A stretch of DNA of 64,000 nucleotides, from assembly GCA_037893225.1 (NCBI GenBank), contig JAZGUH010000771.1:62001-126000 (forward strand), read 5' to 3'. This document shows, piece by piece, positions 39,701 to 45,400 of this stretch (within the stretch, counting starts at the first letter, position 1; each line of letters starts with the position of its first letter). The notes under the pieces were generated by a model, which did no database searches, was not told the origin of the DNA, and worked only from the letters and a program-made list of their open reading frames with translations. The translations under genes and the position numbers were made by a program. This DNA is from Hippasteria phrygiana (Eukaryota; Echinodermata; Asteroidea; Valvatida; Goniasteridae).

Positions 39701-41512
39701 AGCTTCAGTGCCAAAATAGTCTTATAATTAAAACTTAATTTCCAAGGCTTTCTCTGATATTACACTTGGATGTCATTTGTGAACACTGTGTGGGTGATGA
39801 CAGTAACTATACCGTATGGAAGGCGTTTCAATAATGGACCTTGCTTTAAATTTAATTTACTTCTCAGGGAAATACTCCCCCAAGGCTAGGCTTTTGACCT
39901 CTATGACCTCTCACCTGTGGTACTGCGCCTGGAGGAAACTGAACTCCTCTTTGATGCGGTCACATGACTCTGCCACAGTGAACTTGAATGGCTGACCGGG
40001 CTGGTGGGGCGCCTGCATATCATACAATTGAGAGTGGCCGATTAAAGGTGGTCTGAGGAAATTGCTCCGTAATTGCATTTATTTCATGGGGCTACATGTA
40101 AAATGGGGGAAACTGGCCATTGTTAGTGTGTCCATTGTCATGTGGTCTCTTGTGTACTGCCCACTGGGAATTTAACTATATAGGGCATATGATCAGTTTG
40201 ATGAGAACAAACTACAGAAGCTTTGACAATGTCCAGGCATTGACCAGTTTCGTTAGTCACTTTCTAATTCTCTGCATCCCAGGGTACCGGGGTGCTTACT
40301 CAAAACTCTGGGCTTTTTTCCTGGGACACCTAATATGCATGACTATATAGTCGGCGGATCCTTTTTGTCGCCACTTGTACGTACATACATACGAGTGGCG
40401 ACAAAAAGAACCCGGCGACTTTATAGTGGCGATTGTGTAGTGTAGGGCCCTGTTCCCTATAAGGGAAAAAAAAATCCACATTTAGGTTATTGAAACTGCC
40501 AAACTAGTTAGCGACACTGCAAACCAACAGGTATGCTGTAGTGTAGATAAAGGGCAGGGTTTTAGTTTGAGGGAAATTTTTGGGTAAAACGACGATGAAG
40601 ACAACAACACACAACACGAAAATAAAGATGGCAATCATCGCAGCGCACAATCCCACACGCAAAACCGCGTGGATTCGCTTATCAACTGCCGTAAAGCGCT
40701 GAAGAAAATTGCATTTTCTACCACAATAATCTGTTCAAATTTTTTTTTTTTAATGTCAGTCAAATTGAGAGAAGTCTGCTTTTGGTTGAAAAAGTCATTT
40801 TGAAATGAGAAAAAATACCCTTGACTCTAATTTGATCAAAACTAAAGAGGGGCCCTACACTACACAGTCGCCTTGTATGTTAGGCCAAGTCCATGCGCAA
40901 TGAAGTCACTACATCATCATGTAGTCATCTGCATGCAGTACTACGAGTACACATTGGTATTCTTGTCTACTAGTACATTAGCAGTGTTACAGACATGACA
41001 GACAATCTATGAGACTAGATGAGATTTATGTACAAAATTTAGAGCAAACTGTCCCACAATGCAGTGCGACATTATTTCACTGCACACTTCCGGTCTATCC
41101 GTAAGCATAGCAACTGCGTGCGGTGACTTGATAAGTTGAAGGAAATTCTTAACTAATCAAAATTCCTTTTCATCTCTACCACATAGTATATACTAGGCAG
41201 ATAGGCTAGTCGTGAAACAGGAACAGGAGGTGTTTTAGTTTCTGTCGTGGGTGGCCTAAAGCACCGCCATGACCGCATTAAGCGCGCGAGGCATGTCGAA
41301 GAACAAAATGGACGTGATGTGTTGTCGCAGAGAAGAAAAGAAAAGAAAAGAAATGAGAAACAGTCCCGTCTACTAGTACTATCCATTACTGGCAATAGAT
41401 CAGGGAGAAATCAACATGTTCAGGATAACGTTAGAGCAAGGAACATGTTCACACCACGGAGGAAGGAAACCTCCATGTTTACACTTACCGGATGCCTGCT
41501 TTGTGGGTACAT
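354..41512 (-). CDS. TLE: Groucho/TLE transcriptional corepressor, 5' part (spliced, continues beyond the left edge)
   Basis: This is the N-terminal part of a Groucho/TLE nuclear corepressor. Proteins of this family tetramerise through the N-terminal Q domain and are recruited by TCF/LEF, Hes, Runx and similar DNA-binding factors to silence genes. Six exons at 41489-41512, 39915-40012, 38039-38102, 31756-31800, 4811-4873 and 4243-4317 have AG acceptors and GT donors. They sum to 369 nt, or 123 codons in one open frame. The product starts MYPQSRHP and contains [64 protein letters not shown] and [17 protein letters not shown], which are hallmark Q-domain segments. A candidate microexon at 354-380 would extend it by nine codons. 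The WD40 propeller and linker domains are not in the window. Introns are about 1.5, 1.8, 6.2, 26.9, 0.5 and 3.9 kb. Family assignment is very secure; orthology to a particular vertebrate TLE is not implied. Confidence 0.95.
1617..1846. mobile_element. TTAA-flanked MITE, family 1 copy A (piggyBac-like ends)
   Basis: The unit begins TTAACCCCTTGCGTACGG and ends CCGGGTTCAAGGGGTTAA. Both ends have TTAA plus the inverted CCCCTTG. There is no ORF. Related copies lie at 4521-4731 (opposite orientation), 62463-62605 and, more distantly, 10307-10620. TTAA targets with CCC-starting termini are typical of piggyBac-type elements; Kolobok also uses TTAA. Confidence 0.8.
2828..3057. mobile_element. TIR MITE with expanded GCATTC hexamer array
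   Basis: Perfect 13-bp inverted ends AAGCCCGGTTCAT and ATGAACCGGGCTT bound the unit. The left inner part contains a short GCGAATGCG motif. From about 2928 to 3046 the opposite-strand hexamer GCATTC is repeated about 20 times with almost no variation. The open frame of alternating Arg-Met across the array is an artefact of the hexamer. Confidence 0.75.
3712..3790. repeat. G-rich minisatellite
   Basis: About three and a half copies of a 22-bp unit of the form GGGGAGTGGGGGATGGGGAG, nearly identical, on the plus strand. The runs of G could form quadruplex structures. Confidence 0.85.
4243..4317 (-). CDS. TLE: Groucho/TLE exon 6 (end of Q domain)
   Basis: Read on the minus strand, 75 nt encode 25 residues, [13 protein letters not shown] followed by [12 protein letters not shown], the second half of the Q domain. 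The acceptor ends CCTTGCAG and the donor is GTGAGT. Phase 0 on both sides. The next constitutive exon, normally beginning with glutamines and a histidine-rich GP segment, is not recognisable between here and the left edge, apart from the candidate microexon at 354-380. Confidence 0.94.
4521..4731. mobile_element. TTAA-flanked MITE, family 1 copy B
   Basis: This is an inverted copy of the 1617-1846 element, sharing the internal block that includes TGGATTGAAAATGCAGAAAT. One end keeps TTAACCCCTTG. The other end has lost the CAAGGG part of its terminus but still finishes in TTAA. It sits in the 493-bp intron between the exons at 4243-4317 and 4811-4873. Confidence 0.8.
4811..4873 (-). CDS. TLE: Groucho/TLE exon 5
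   Basis: Read on the minus strand, 63 nt encode 21 residues, [13 protein letters not shown] followed by IIPFLSQE, continuing the Q-domain coiled coil. The acceptor ends TTTACAG and the donor is GTAAGC. Phase 0 on both sides. A TTAA-type MITE lies less than 100 bases downstream, in the short intron to the next exon. Confidence 0.94.
5831..6208. mobile_element. Palindromic MITE hosting a nested insertion
   Basis: The ends GCCAATTTCATAGAGCTGCT and its exact reverse complement (6189-6208) form 20-bp perfect inverted termini. Inside, further complementary blocks (ACTCCATGTAAT with ATTACATGGAGT, and CAGGTTACCAG with CTGGTAACCTG) make most of the unit fold back on itself. One arm is interrupted by the TTAA element at 5887-6049. 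Confidence 0.8.
5887..6049. mobile_element. TTAA-flanked MITE, family 2, nested copy
   Basis: It begins TTAACCAGTTTACGCCGG and ends GACGCGAACTGGTTAA. It is the same family as the longer copy at 36781-37205. It sits inside the arm of the MITE at 5831-6208, so it inserted later. Confidence 0.75.
8111..8762. mobile_element. pogo/Tc1-mariner-like non-autonomous element
   Basis: The left end TACAGTGGAACGCCGCT is mirrored at the right by AGCGGCGTTCCACTG. CAGTGGAAC next to TA, with a repeated TTCGGTATAGC motif just inside the right end, is characteristic of pogo/Tigger-type termini. No transposase is recognisable in the 650 bp. Shorter relatives lie at 10042-10218 and 53637-53812. Confidence 0.7.
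10042..10218. mobile_element. pogo-like short MITE, copy 1
   Basis: It begins TACAGTAGAGCTTCACTATA and ends near GTTGCGTTCTCCTGT. The interior shares CATTTGGCTATA, CAGTACATACC-like and GGATCCC motifs with the copy at 53637-53812 and with the ends of 8111-8762. The terminal repeats are diverged. Confidence 0.6.
10307..10620. mobile_element. TTAA-type MITE, family 1 diverged copy with internal 68-bp tandem repeat
   Basis: It starts TTAACCCCTTGAGTAC and shares the GTGCAG-TCAAGCATAAC and TGGATTGAAA blocks with the other family members. From 10423 a 68-bp unit beginning CCAACAATGGATTGAAACTG recurs at 10491 and 10559, almost identically. No matching right terminus is found, so the copy looks truncated after the third unit. 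Confidence 0.65.
11222..11372. repeat. Array of three hairpins in T-rich DNA
   Basis: Three self-complementary units follow one another. Two are of the form GGCTTTTC-GAAATTTTTC-GGAAAAGCC (near 11225 and 11345) and one is GGCTGTTTTGGAAA with TTTCCAAAACAGCC (near 11279). They are separated by T tracts. The same hairpin recurs at 15716-15745 and, diverged, at 53290-53318, at the start of CRE-rich units. Confidence 0.75.
11373..12600. repeat. CRE-rich repeat unit A
   Basis: This unit carries about fourteen TGACGTCA octamers, most in pairs as TGACGTCATGATGACGTCA. They are separated by blocks containing GGCCTATATCTAGAGAACC and TAGGTCCGATCGTCACAAAA. It begins with a CT-rich stretch and a head containing GCACACGTTTTATTCTC. 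A close duplicate lies at 19060-20215. No credible ORF. Confidence 0.85.
12601..14280. other. Intronic spacer between CRE-rich units
   Basis: This stretch is not shared with the duplicate cluster at 19-21 kb. It holds the hairpin at 13741-13818 and a C tract near 13517-13527. I see no gene and no CRE pairs in it. Confidence 0.5.
13741..13818. repeat. Hairpin with AGAGGGCGCT arms
   Basis: AGAGGGCGCT, then GACTGACCTAACGGT, are mirrored by ACCGTTAGGTTAGTC and AGCGCCCTCT. The centre ACTGCACGAGTGCAGT is itself a palindrome. The arms are nearly perfect over about 35 bp each. Confidence 0.85.
14281..15701. repeat. CRE-rich repeat unit B, ending in hairpin plus CTAG
   Basis: The unit has about eight TGACGTCA octamers among the same TCCGATC- and CTTGGTGGGTAG-type blocks as unit A. 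It ends with a TCTGTT-AA-AACAGA hairpin, then ACACTATAT and CTAG directly before a T tract, which resembles a Helitron 3' end. Its second half is duplicated at about 20455-21324. Confidence 0.8.
15702..17278. repeat. CRE-rich repeat unit C with two 287-bp monomers
   Basis: It starts in a T tract with the GGCTGTTTTGGAAA hairpin, then a head containing TTTGTGCACGTTTTC. Two tandem monomers start at 16096 and 16383 with GTGTGACGTCATGATGACAT. It ends with the hairpin GTGTTTGT-CC-ACAAACAC, 12 bases, then CTAG and T. It is the partner of 17279-19059. Confidence 0.85.
17279..19059. repeat. CRE-rich repeat unit C', a duplicate of C with three monomers
   Basis: Near-identical in order to 15702-17278, but with three monomers, starting at about 17591, 17876 and 18163 (spacing 285-287 bp). 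It ends in the same GTGTTTGT/ACAAACAC hairpin and CTAG followed by T. The difference of one monomer points to unequal exchange or slippage. Confidence 0.85.
19060..21324. repeat. CRE-rich repeat units A' and B' (duplicates of A and B, joined)
   Basis: 19060-20215 follows unit A, including the CT-rich start and the TGACGTCA pairs. A second head (GCACGTTTCATTCTCGCCGG) appears near 20356. From about 20455 to 21324 it follows unit B, including GAACCGTAGGTCTGATTAGA. It ends with a TCTGTTT/AAACAGA hairpin, then CTCG where its relatives have CTAG. Confidence 0.8.
21660..22690. promoter_or_regulatory. Candidate intronic regulatory DNA
   Basis: This non-repetitive, relatively GC-rich stretch stands out from the AT-rich repeats on either side. 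It contains binding-site-like words such as CACCTG, TGTTTAC and CTTTGAT. It holds no convincing exon. It could be an enhancer or an alternative promoter of Groucho/TLE; this is inference from composition only. Confidence 0.2.
23690..26589 (+). pseudogene. Dead jockey/CR1-type non-LTR retrotransposon (LINE)
   Basis: The order is endonuclease then reverse transcriptase, as in jockey/CR1-group LINEs. Endonuclease traces include a [12 protein letters not shown] segment (from about 23815), GDFN near 24110 and SDHS near 24335. Reverse transcriptase traces include KATGPDGIP near 25050, [10 protein letters not shown] near 25230, AFDKVWH near 25460, GVPQGSV near 25618 and the catalytic YADD at 25698-25709. 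These pieces lie in all three frames, so the copy has at least five frameshifts and cannot be active. It is 5'-truncated (no ORF1 seen) and ends GGGGCGATCTTGCATTAAAA with an A-rich tail. It lies in the 26.9 kb Groucho/TLE intron, antisense to the gene. Confidence 0.92.
26940..27370. promoter_or_regulatory. Candidate conserved noncoding element
   Basis: Non-repetitive DNA of balanced composition with homeodomain/TALE-like words (GGTAATGACAGG, ATTAAATG) and no plausible exon. Listed because it contrasts with the transposon-rich surroundings. Function is inferred only from appearance. Confidence 0.2.
27720..28016 (-). mobile_element. tRNA-derived SINE-like unit
   Basis: Read on the minus strand from 28016, GGGCAAGATAGCTCAGTTGG, then TAGAGCACTGGTACGG and a degenerate B box near AGGTTAAAATCC, form a tRNA-like head of about 70 bp with an A box. 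The anticodon arm and T arm are imperfect, so it is not a functional tRNA. An unrelated body of roughly 230 bp follows towards 27720. The body end is approximate. Confidence 0.55.
29819..30042. mobile_element. hAT MITE with tandem-repeat arms, perfect 8-bp target duplication
   Basis: The ends CAGAGATGTA and TACAACTCTG fit hAT termini. The unit is flanked by GGCCTTGC on both sides (29811-29818 and 30043-30050). The left arm contains CAAGTCC units and the right arm GGACTTGTGAA-type units on the opposite strand, so the arms fold back. It shares its middle (around GAGCTTTGACAAAGG) with 49919-50275. Confidence 0.9.
31756..31800 (-). CDS. TLE: Groucho/TLE exon 4
   Basis: Read on the minus strand, 45 nt encode [15 protein letters not shown], one of the most conserved peptides in the family. 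The acceptor ends GTACAG and the donor is GTAAGAAA. The exon is in phase 0 on both sides. It is isolated by a 6.2 kb intron upstream and a 26.9 kb intron downstream. Confidence 0.95.
32482..33129. mobile_element. TTAA-flanked element, family 3 (Kolobok-like), 648 bp
   Basis: Left end TTAAAGAGCAACTCCAATGA and right end TCGTTGGAGTTGCCCTTTAA are inverted with two mismatches and include TTAA at both sides. It shares the TTAAAGNG terminus style with 34371-35300 and 61036-61640. No intact ORF. Confidence 0.75.
33285..33316. repeat. 32-bp near-perfect palindrome
   Basis: TTCCAACGATTGTCGG is followed immediately by CCGACAGTCGTTGGAA, which is its complement with one mismatch. A looser inverted pair (TAGTCTAGTTCCC and GGAACCAGACTA) lies just to the right, at 33317-33402. 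Confidence 0.9.
33470..33644. mobile_element. Fold-back MITE
   Basis: Outer arms around AAATAATGAATGTTT and AAACATTCATTATTT, then inner arms CAATGGTAAGAATAAT and ATTATTCTTACCATTG, then GTGACAGATGGA and TCCATCTGTCAC, fold the whole 175-bp unit into a hairpin. There is no coding content. Confidence 0.8.
33973..34007. repeat. Hairpin with AAGTTCTATCAAAT arms
   Basis: Perfect 14-bp arms AAGTTCTATCAAAT and ATTTGATAGAACTT separated by 7 bases. Confidence 0.9.
34181..34370. mobile_element. Short TIR element abutting the next element
   Basis: Ends AACCCTCCTA and TAGGAGGGTT are perfect inverted repeats. Subterminal GGTCAAAATCAGTCAAA and TTTGACTGATTTTGACC are also inverted. Its right end touches the TTAA of the element at 34371. 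Confidence 0.7.
34371..35300. mobile_element. TTAA-flanked element with THAP-like coding relic (Kolobok-like), 930 bp
   Basis: Ends TTAAAGGGTGGCTGCTATGG and TTGCAGCCACCCTTTAA form inverted repeats with TTAA on both sides. Inside, a plus-strand fragment (see 34658-34762) looks like a decayed THAP domain. Kolobok DNA transposons are known to use TTAA targets and to encode THAP-containing transposases, so this fits an internally deleted Kolobok derivative. Confidence 0.7.
34658..34762 (+). pseudogene. Decayed THAP-domain-like fragment
   Basis: Plus-strand translation gives [20 protein letters not shown] followed by [14 protein letters not shown]. This matches the start of THAP zinc-finger domains, where a cysteine-rich GCSN motif precedes a short loop, a LHxFP motif and a basic W-containing helix. 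The second zinc-ligand cysteine appears replaced by Phe, and the frame does not extend into a full domain. Probably the remnant of a transposase exon. Confidence 0.6.
35305..35335. repeat. ACATGT repeat
   Basis: Short array of the hexamer ACATGT just outside the right end of the element at 34371-35300. Confidence 0.8.
36341..36466. repeat. 63-bp direct tandem duplication
   Basis: A 63-bp unit beginning TGTTTACCTCGGTACATATT at 36341 is repeated from 36404 with essentially no differences, so the duplication is recent. Confidence 0.9.
36781..37205. mobile_element. TTAA-flanked MITE, family 2, longer copy
   Basis: Left end TTAACCAGTTCGCGTCGG and right end CCGGCGCGAACTGGTTAA are inverted repeats with one mismatch, both bounded by TTAA. 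The 425-bp unit has no coding content. It lies in the intron between the exons at 31756-31800 and 38039-38102. Confidence 0.8.
37254..37697. repeat. 444-bp palindrome (fold-back element)
   Basis: The outer arms begin GGATGTTGATTGCTGAGAGA at 37254 and end in its complement at 37697, continuing inwards for about 80 bp with few mismatches. Inside lies a second inverted pair (37343-37583) with arms from AGAGCTATTTTTTATCA through GCTGCCCGCAG-type blocks. Nearly the whole unit is self-complementary. Confidence 0.85.
38039..38102 (-). CDS. TLE: Groucho/TLE exon 3
   Basis: Read on the minus strand, 64 nt lie between an acceptor ending TATCCAG and the donor GTAAGTCA. The first T completes the split serine. 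The remaining 21 codons read [10 protein letters not shown] then [22 protein letters not shown] is a near-invariant Groucho/TLE signature. The exon ends in phase 0. Confidence 0.94.
38400..38600. promoter_or_regulatory. Candidate conserved noncoding element near exon 3
   Basis: Non-repetitive stretch with the POU-like palindrome ATGAATATTCAT, CCAATCAG and ATTGGTCAAATTACC, lying between exons 2 and 3 of Groucho/TLE. Called by appearance only. Confidence 0.2.
39915..40012 (-). CDS. TLE: Groucho/TLE exon 2 (start of Q domain)
   Basis: Read on the minus strand, 98 nt follow an acceptor ending ATGCAG and precede the donor GTGAGAGG. The exon encodes [18 protein letters not shown] followed by [14 protein letters not shown] and ends two bases into a serine codon. 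This is the first helix of the Q tetramerisation domain. The split serine is completed by the first base of the exon at 38039-38102. Confidence 0.93.
40343..40426. repeat. Hairpin with TTTTTGTCGCCACT arms
   Basis: Arms of about 37 bp, CTATATAGTCGGC through CTTTTTGTCGCCACT, are mirrored by AGTGGCGACAAAAAG through GTCGCCGGG-type sequence ending CTTTATAG. It lies directly left of the element at 40428-40872, so the two may form one compound unit. Confidence 0.75.
40428..40872. mobile_element. TIR MITE in Groucho/TLE intron 1
   Basis: Left GGCGATTGTGTAGTGTAGGG is mirrored at the right with one mismatch, continuing through GGGCCC. 445 bp without a coding frame, inserted in the intron between exons 1 and 2. 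Confidence 0.75.
41489..41512 (-). CDS. TLE: Groucho/TLE exon 1 (coding part, start codon)
   Basis: Read on the minus strand, 24 nt encode MYPQSRHP. This short first coding exon ending in RHP is typical of the family. The donor GTAAGTG follows directly at 41488. The ATG at 41512-41510 is chosen because it gives the expected N-terminus and joins in phase 0 to the next exon. The 5' UTR must lie at higher coordinates, but its extent and the transcription start cannot be read from the sequence. Confidence 0.9.
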
Positions 41513-42420
41513 GGCTTAATTATGATCCACCGGAACAAGATTGAAGTAAAAAAGAATCGCCCGTGGATGATTGGATGACCCGCGCTCAATGAGGTCCTCG
41601 CAATATTCACACACGATATACGACGCCACGCTCAGCAACGTACGTACGACACGTACGTGTATCCACAATGTACATGTACACTGCCACACTGCACTGCACG
41701 TTATTTACCATCCACGGAAACGGTACAATCCAAATGTAAATTCCTGCTAGAAAACACTGGAGAACATGGTGGCTCCCTGGTAGGGTTCGTCAACGATTTC
41801 GCTCAAGATGTCCGCCACAATTTCCTAATGTTTTTGGCATCGGAAAAGGGGCAAGAATTTCCCCGAATTTTGGGTTGAGGGGGGAAAAAGACAAGCTGTT
41901 AAGATACCACACACACAAAGTGATCTCAACGCCCGTCGACAAAGAACCAAATGACATAACCATATATGGAAAATAATTGATTGGCCGTATCACTGAAAGC
42001 AATCAGACGTGACCACTGAGAGAGCTGCAAGTCACCGACAAGCCGCGCAACGCAGCTGACTCTGCCCAGCTCCACCAATCAGAGGAAGGAACGGGACGGT
42101 AGCCACGCCCTGTCAGTGATCGGCTCTGGCTGGATAACGTGGTCTAGCCGTTGACAAATTAGAGAAGGGCCCGCCCACCACTTATCCGCGGAATGCGGGC
42201 ATGCAAGCGGACTCTGTTAGTACATGGGTTTTGAGCTGATTTTTGAGTCAGCTGTGTATTCTTAGGCTGGGGCTGGGAAACAGTCGGGTCCCAGCGGGAT
42301 TACCAACCCCGCACAAAGAAAGGAAAATTATCACCTTCCCCTAAGGGCTTGGCTGCCACACTAGAATGATAAGACCTTCCAGAAACCGTGCGGCGGGGCG
42401 CTTCCTCCTCTCGCTCGCCC
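41513..42420 (-). promoter_or_regulatory. CpG-rich promoter-proximal region of Groucho/TLE
   Basis: Directly upstream of the start codon on the minus strand, CpG dinucleotides become frequent (for example around 41560-41660, 42030-42130 and 42360-42420), unlike the AT-rich introns. TGGGAA-type (Su(H)-like) and CACAAAG-type (TCF-like) words occur near 42270-42320. Position and composition suggest the 5' UTR and core promoter. No TATA box or initiator can be assigned with confidence. Confidence 0.4.
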
Positions 42421-45400
42421 TCATTTATTAAAAATAAACATCTGCGCTACAGTAATGTACATGCGGACTAGTCATGAAAAAAAAAATGGCCGAGCATGGG
42501 CGAGGGGGGGCCGGGGCAAGGGCGAAAGCTTGTGCAGATAGCAAACCAATCAAATGTTGTTTGCGCGCTTGATATTCACGATGTTACCACCTGAAAGCGT
42601 ATAGTCCGGGCATGGTTCGAGAGTTGTTCAAATAACTGGCAATATTAATATCATTCAATGAGTATCAAGTCCACACGAACCTGTCTCTGCATGCGAGTAC
42701 GTGTACAGCCAACTCGACTGTGATGGCCGACCGTCACAGACAAGCTTGATATTTTCTGATTTGTTGATTCTTTTTTTTTTTTCGAATTCTGCATTTCTGA
42801 CCAGTAAAGTGTAACGATTAATATTTTGACGGATGGATATTTAGGCATGATTAAAGAAAACCACAACATTTGTAAATTTTCTCATTTATTTTTTGTTCAG
42901 ACAAATTCATCTGACAGGAAAGCTGACATGTCATCACAAAAAGAGATACATAAATAATGTGATCGTGTGAGGAAAAAAAATCATGAATGTAATTAATCAG
43001 GATTCTGGATTTGTTGCTCGCAAACTTATAACGTGGCATGCAATGTGACGCGAAACAGTTCTCTAATAATTTTATCAGCACACTGGTGGTGTGTGGGTTA
43101 ACGGATCTTTTCTATTTCATGTATTGTGGCTTTTTAACAAATGGTAAATTCATTACCAGCATCCTCAGTATTCAGTCTTCAGAGCTGAACCAAAACCGTT
43201 TGGGCGGGATGGGAGCATGCCGTGTTGCCGCCCGCTTTGTTACAGCGTGAAGCCGCGGATGGCCGTCACCCTTAATTGGGTAAATTATACACTGAACAAT
43301 AAAGCCAGCCGCCACACATTCTTAGATCCGGGACCCATGCACTAGTTGTAGTGGTGTGTGGCATGCATTAAAAAAAATGCCCCCGGCAATGAGCAAAAAG
43401 GGTCAGAATAAAATACATAAAATGTAAAAAAAGAAAAAAACTAAAAAATGCACTCGTCTTTTCCGTCGATGCATTCATAATCAGCAGTTTATTACTCCTG
43501 CGCATTTCTCGCCGTTACGACATTGCAGCCTAACTACCCTCCCTGGCCCCCGTCCATCCATCCATGCCATTACGGAGTCACCAGCTCTAACAATCAGCGG
43601 TTGGTGACGAGCCAAACAGACGGAGGAAATATATCATCAAGGGGTTAGAAAAATTCTAGCGGTACAAAGGGGCGATTTCGTAACGGGCGGACATGAAATT
43701 CAAACCGGTCACGGATCTCGGCGGATCAGACAACAGCCGTTAATGCATGCACTGTGCACACAACACTGTACACACGCACATTGCTGGCGCGCATGCATTG
43801 CATGCCCGGCACTGTTTCTGCACATGCGTGGATATGCTGCGCGGGAGTTGCAGTGATGGGCGTGGCTTAGTTATTGTCGATCGGGAATGCACGTTTTCTG
43901 TTGGTGAACCTTGATACATCTCATTTACTCTGCAGTGACTTTGTCAGATTGGCGTTAGCGAAATAAAGGCCGGGAATTATAGACGGCTCACTGGCATTAT
44001 GCTGAGATGACAATCCGTATCGGCAGTGTATATACGACTATTCACCAGCGTGTGGCATAATCTTTATTATTATATAGTAACATTTATTTCTCCTTCATAG
44101 CAGTTGAAGTAAATCAAAATATTTACAAGTTGTGAGTGCGCAACTTCCCCCATTCCCATTTATTTGGTCTTTTTTTTCGTGTTTGGATGTAAAAGCGCCA
44201 ACACTCCAAAACGGGCCACTCTCCTACTCGCTTTTCTAAAATTATTTTGCCCGGTAAAAAGGGTGACTTTTTTAGAGGCAAATAGTCAGGGAATCAAGAT
44301 ATGTCAAGAGGAAGTCGCGATGGGTGATTGCAGTGAGCAAGTGGGTATTGTGTATCATCAAGGCAGGTGTGTGTATAATCTTCCCCCATGCCAGCTGGAC
44401 TTAGGGTATACGTTCAGACACCGTTTTAAATTCCCTTAAAACACTAGTTGAACTCGATTTGGTGTAACTTTTCTGCTGAAACGGTGTCGGGCTCATAGTG
44501 AAGGGCTCGTAGTTACGAATGCAGTATTTGATTGACCCGTCTCTGTTAGGAGCCCTCTTAATCCGAATCACCAACAATTTGCGGGTTATCTAAAACCAGA
44601 GAACACGAAACAAGTACGCCGGTGTAGAGTGAAATATTGTCACTGTGGAAGTATTGCACATGCAAAGTGATCGATAATATCGATAGTTGGGAGAGTGGCC
44701 GGTCACATGAGAGGGTTTAACCAATAATAGGGAAGATGAGTCGGGTATTTAATGGGAGTCAACCAGTTGAAAGCTGTGCGTTCATTATACCATGGAGGTA
44801 GTACAGGTGCGGCACACACATAATTTTATAATGAAACACACGAACTAGCGCGCGCTTTATGTAAATGAACGGAAGTTTCTATGTGACCCCCCCCCCCCCC
44901 CCCCCGAATGGAGATAAACCACTTCAAGTGGAATTCCCGATACTTATAGCAGTGTCTGATTGCTCAGTATGTTTTAATTTTACGACCGGCCACCTGTGGT
45001 GAGCGACCGTTTTAACCGTTACCGTTTTAACTACATGTAAAACGCTGTCTGTGGGATGGGGGTGGGGTGGAGGTGGGGGTGGTGGGGGGGGGGGGGGGGG
45101 GCTTTAACATAACAAAATATTCAGATTTTCCCCATTGGCGCGCCCAATAAAAAAAATTCTCCGAAAAATATGAAAACCGGGTTGGGTGGGCCGGGTGGGC
45201 CTGGGCTGTGGGTCAAGTTGTCTTTTTCTGGCGTTGGTGACGCCAGTTAACTCAAAACGCATTTTAAAGAAATGGAAATTATGCATCTTCCGGAGGTAGT
45301 CCTTGTTTAGGATCTTGCTGTGTTTGTCTCATTGAGATATATTTTGGGAGTGGAGGTGATCATGATTTTATTAAATGTAACAAATTTTAAAGAACTATAA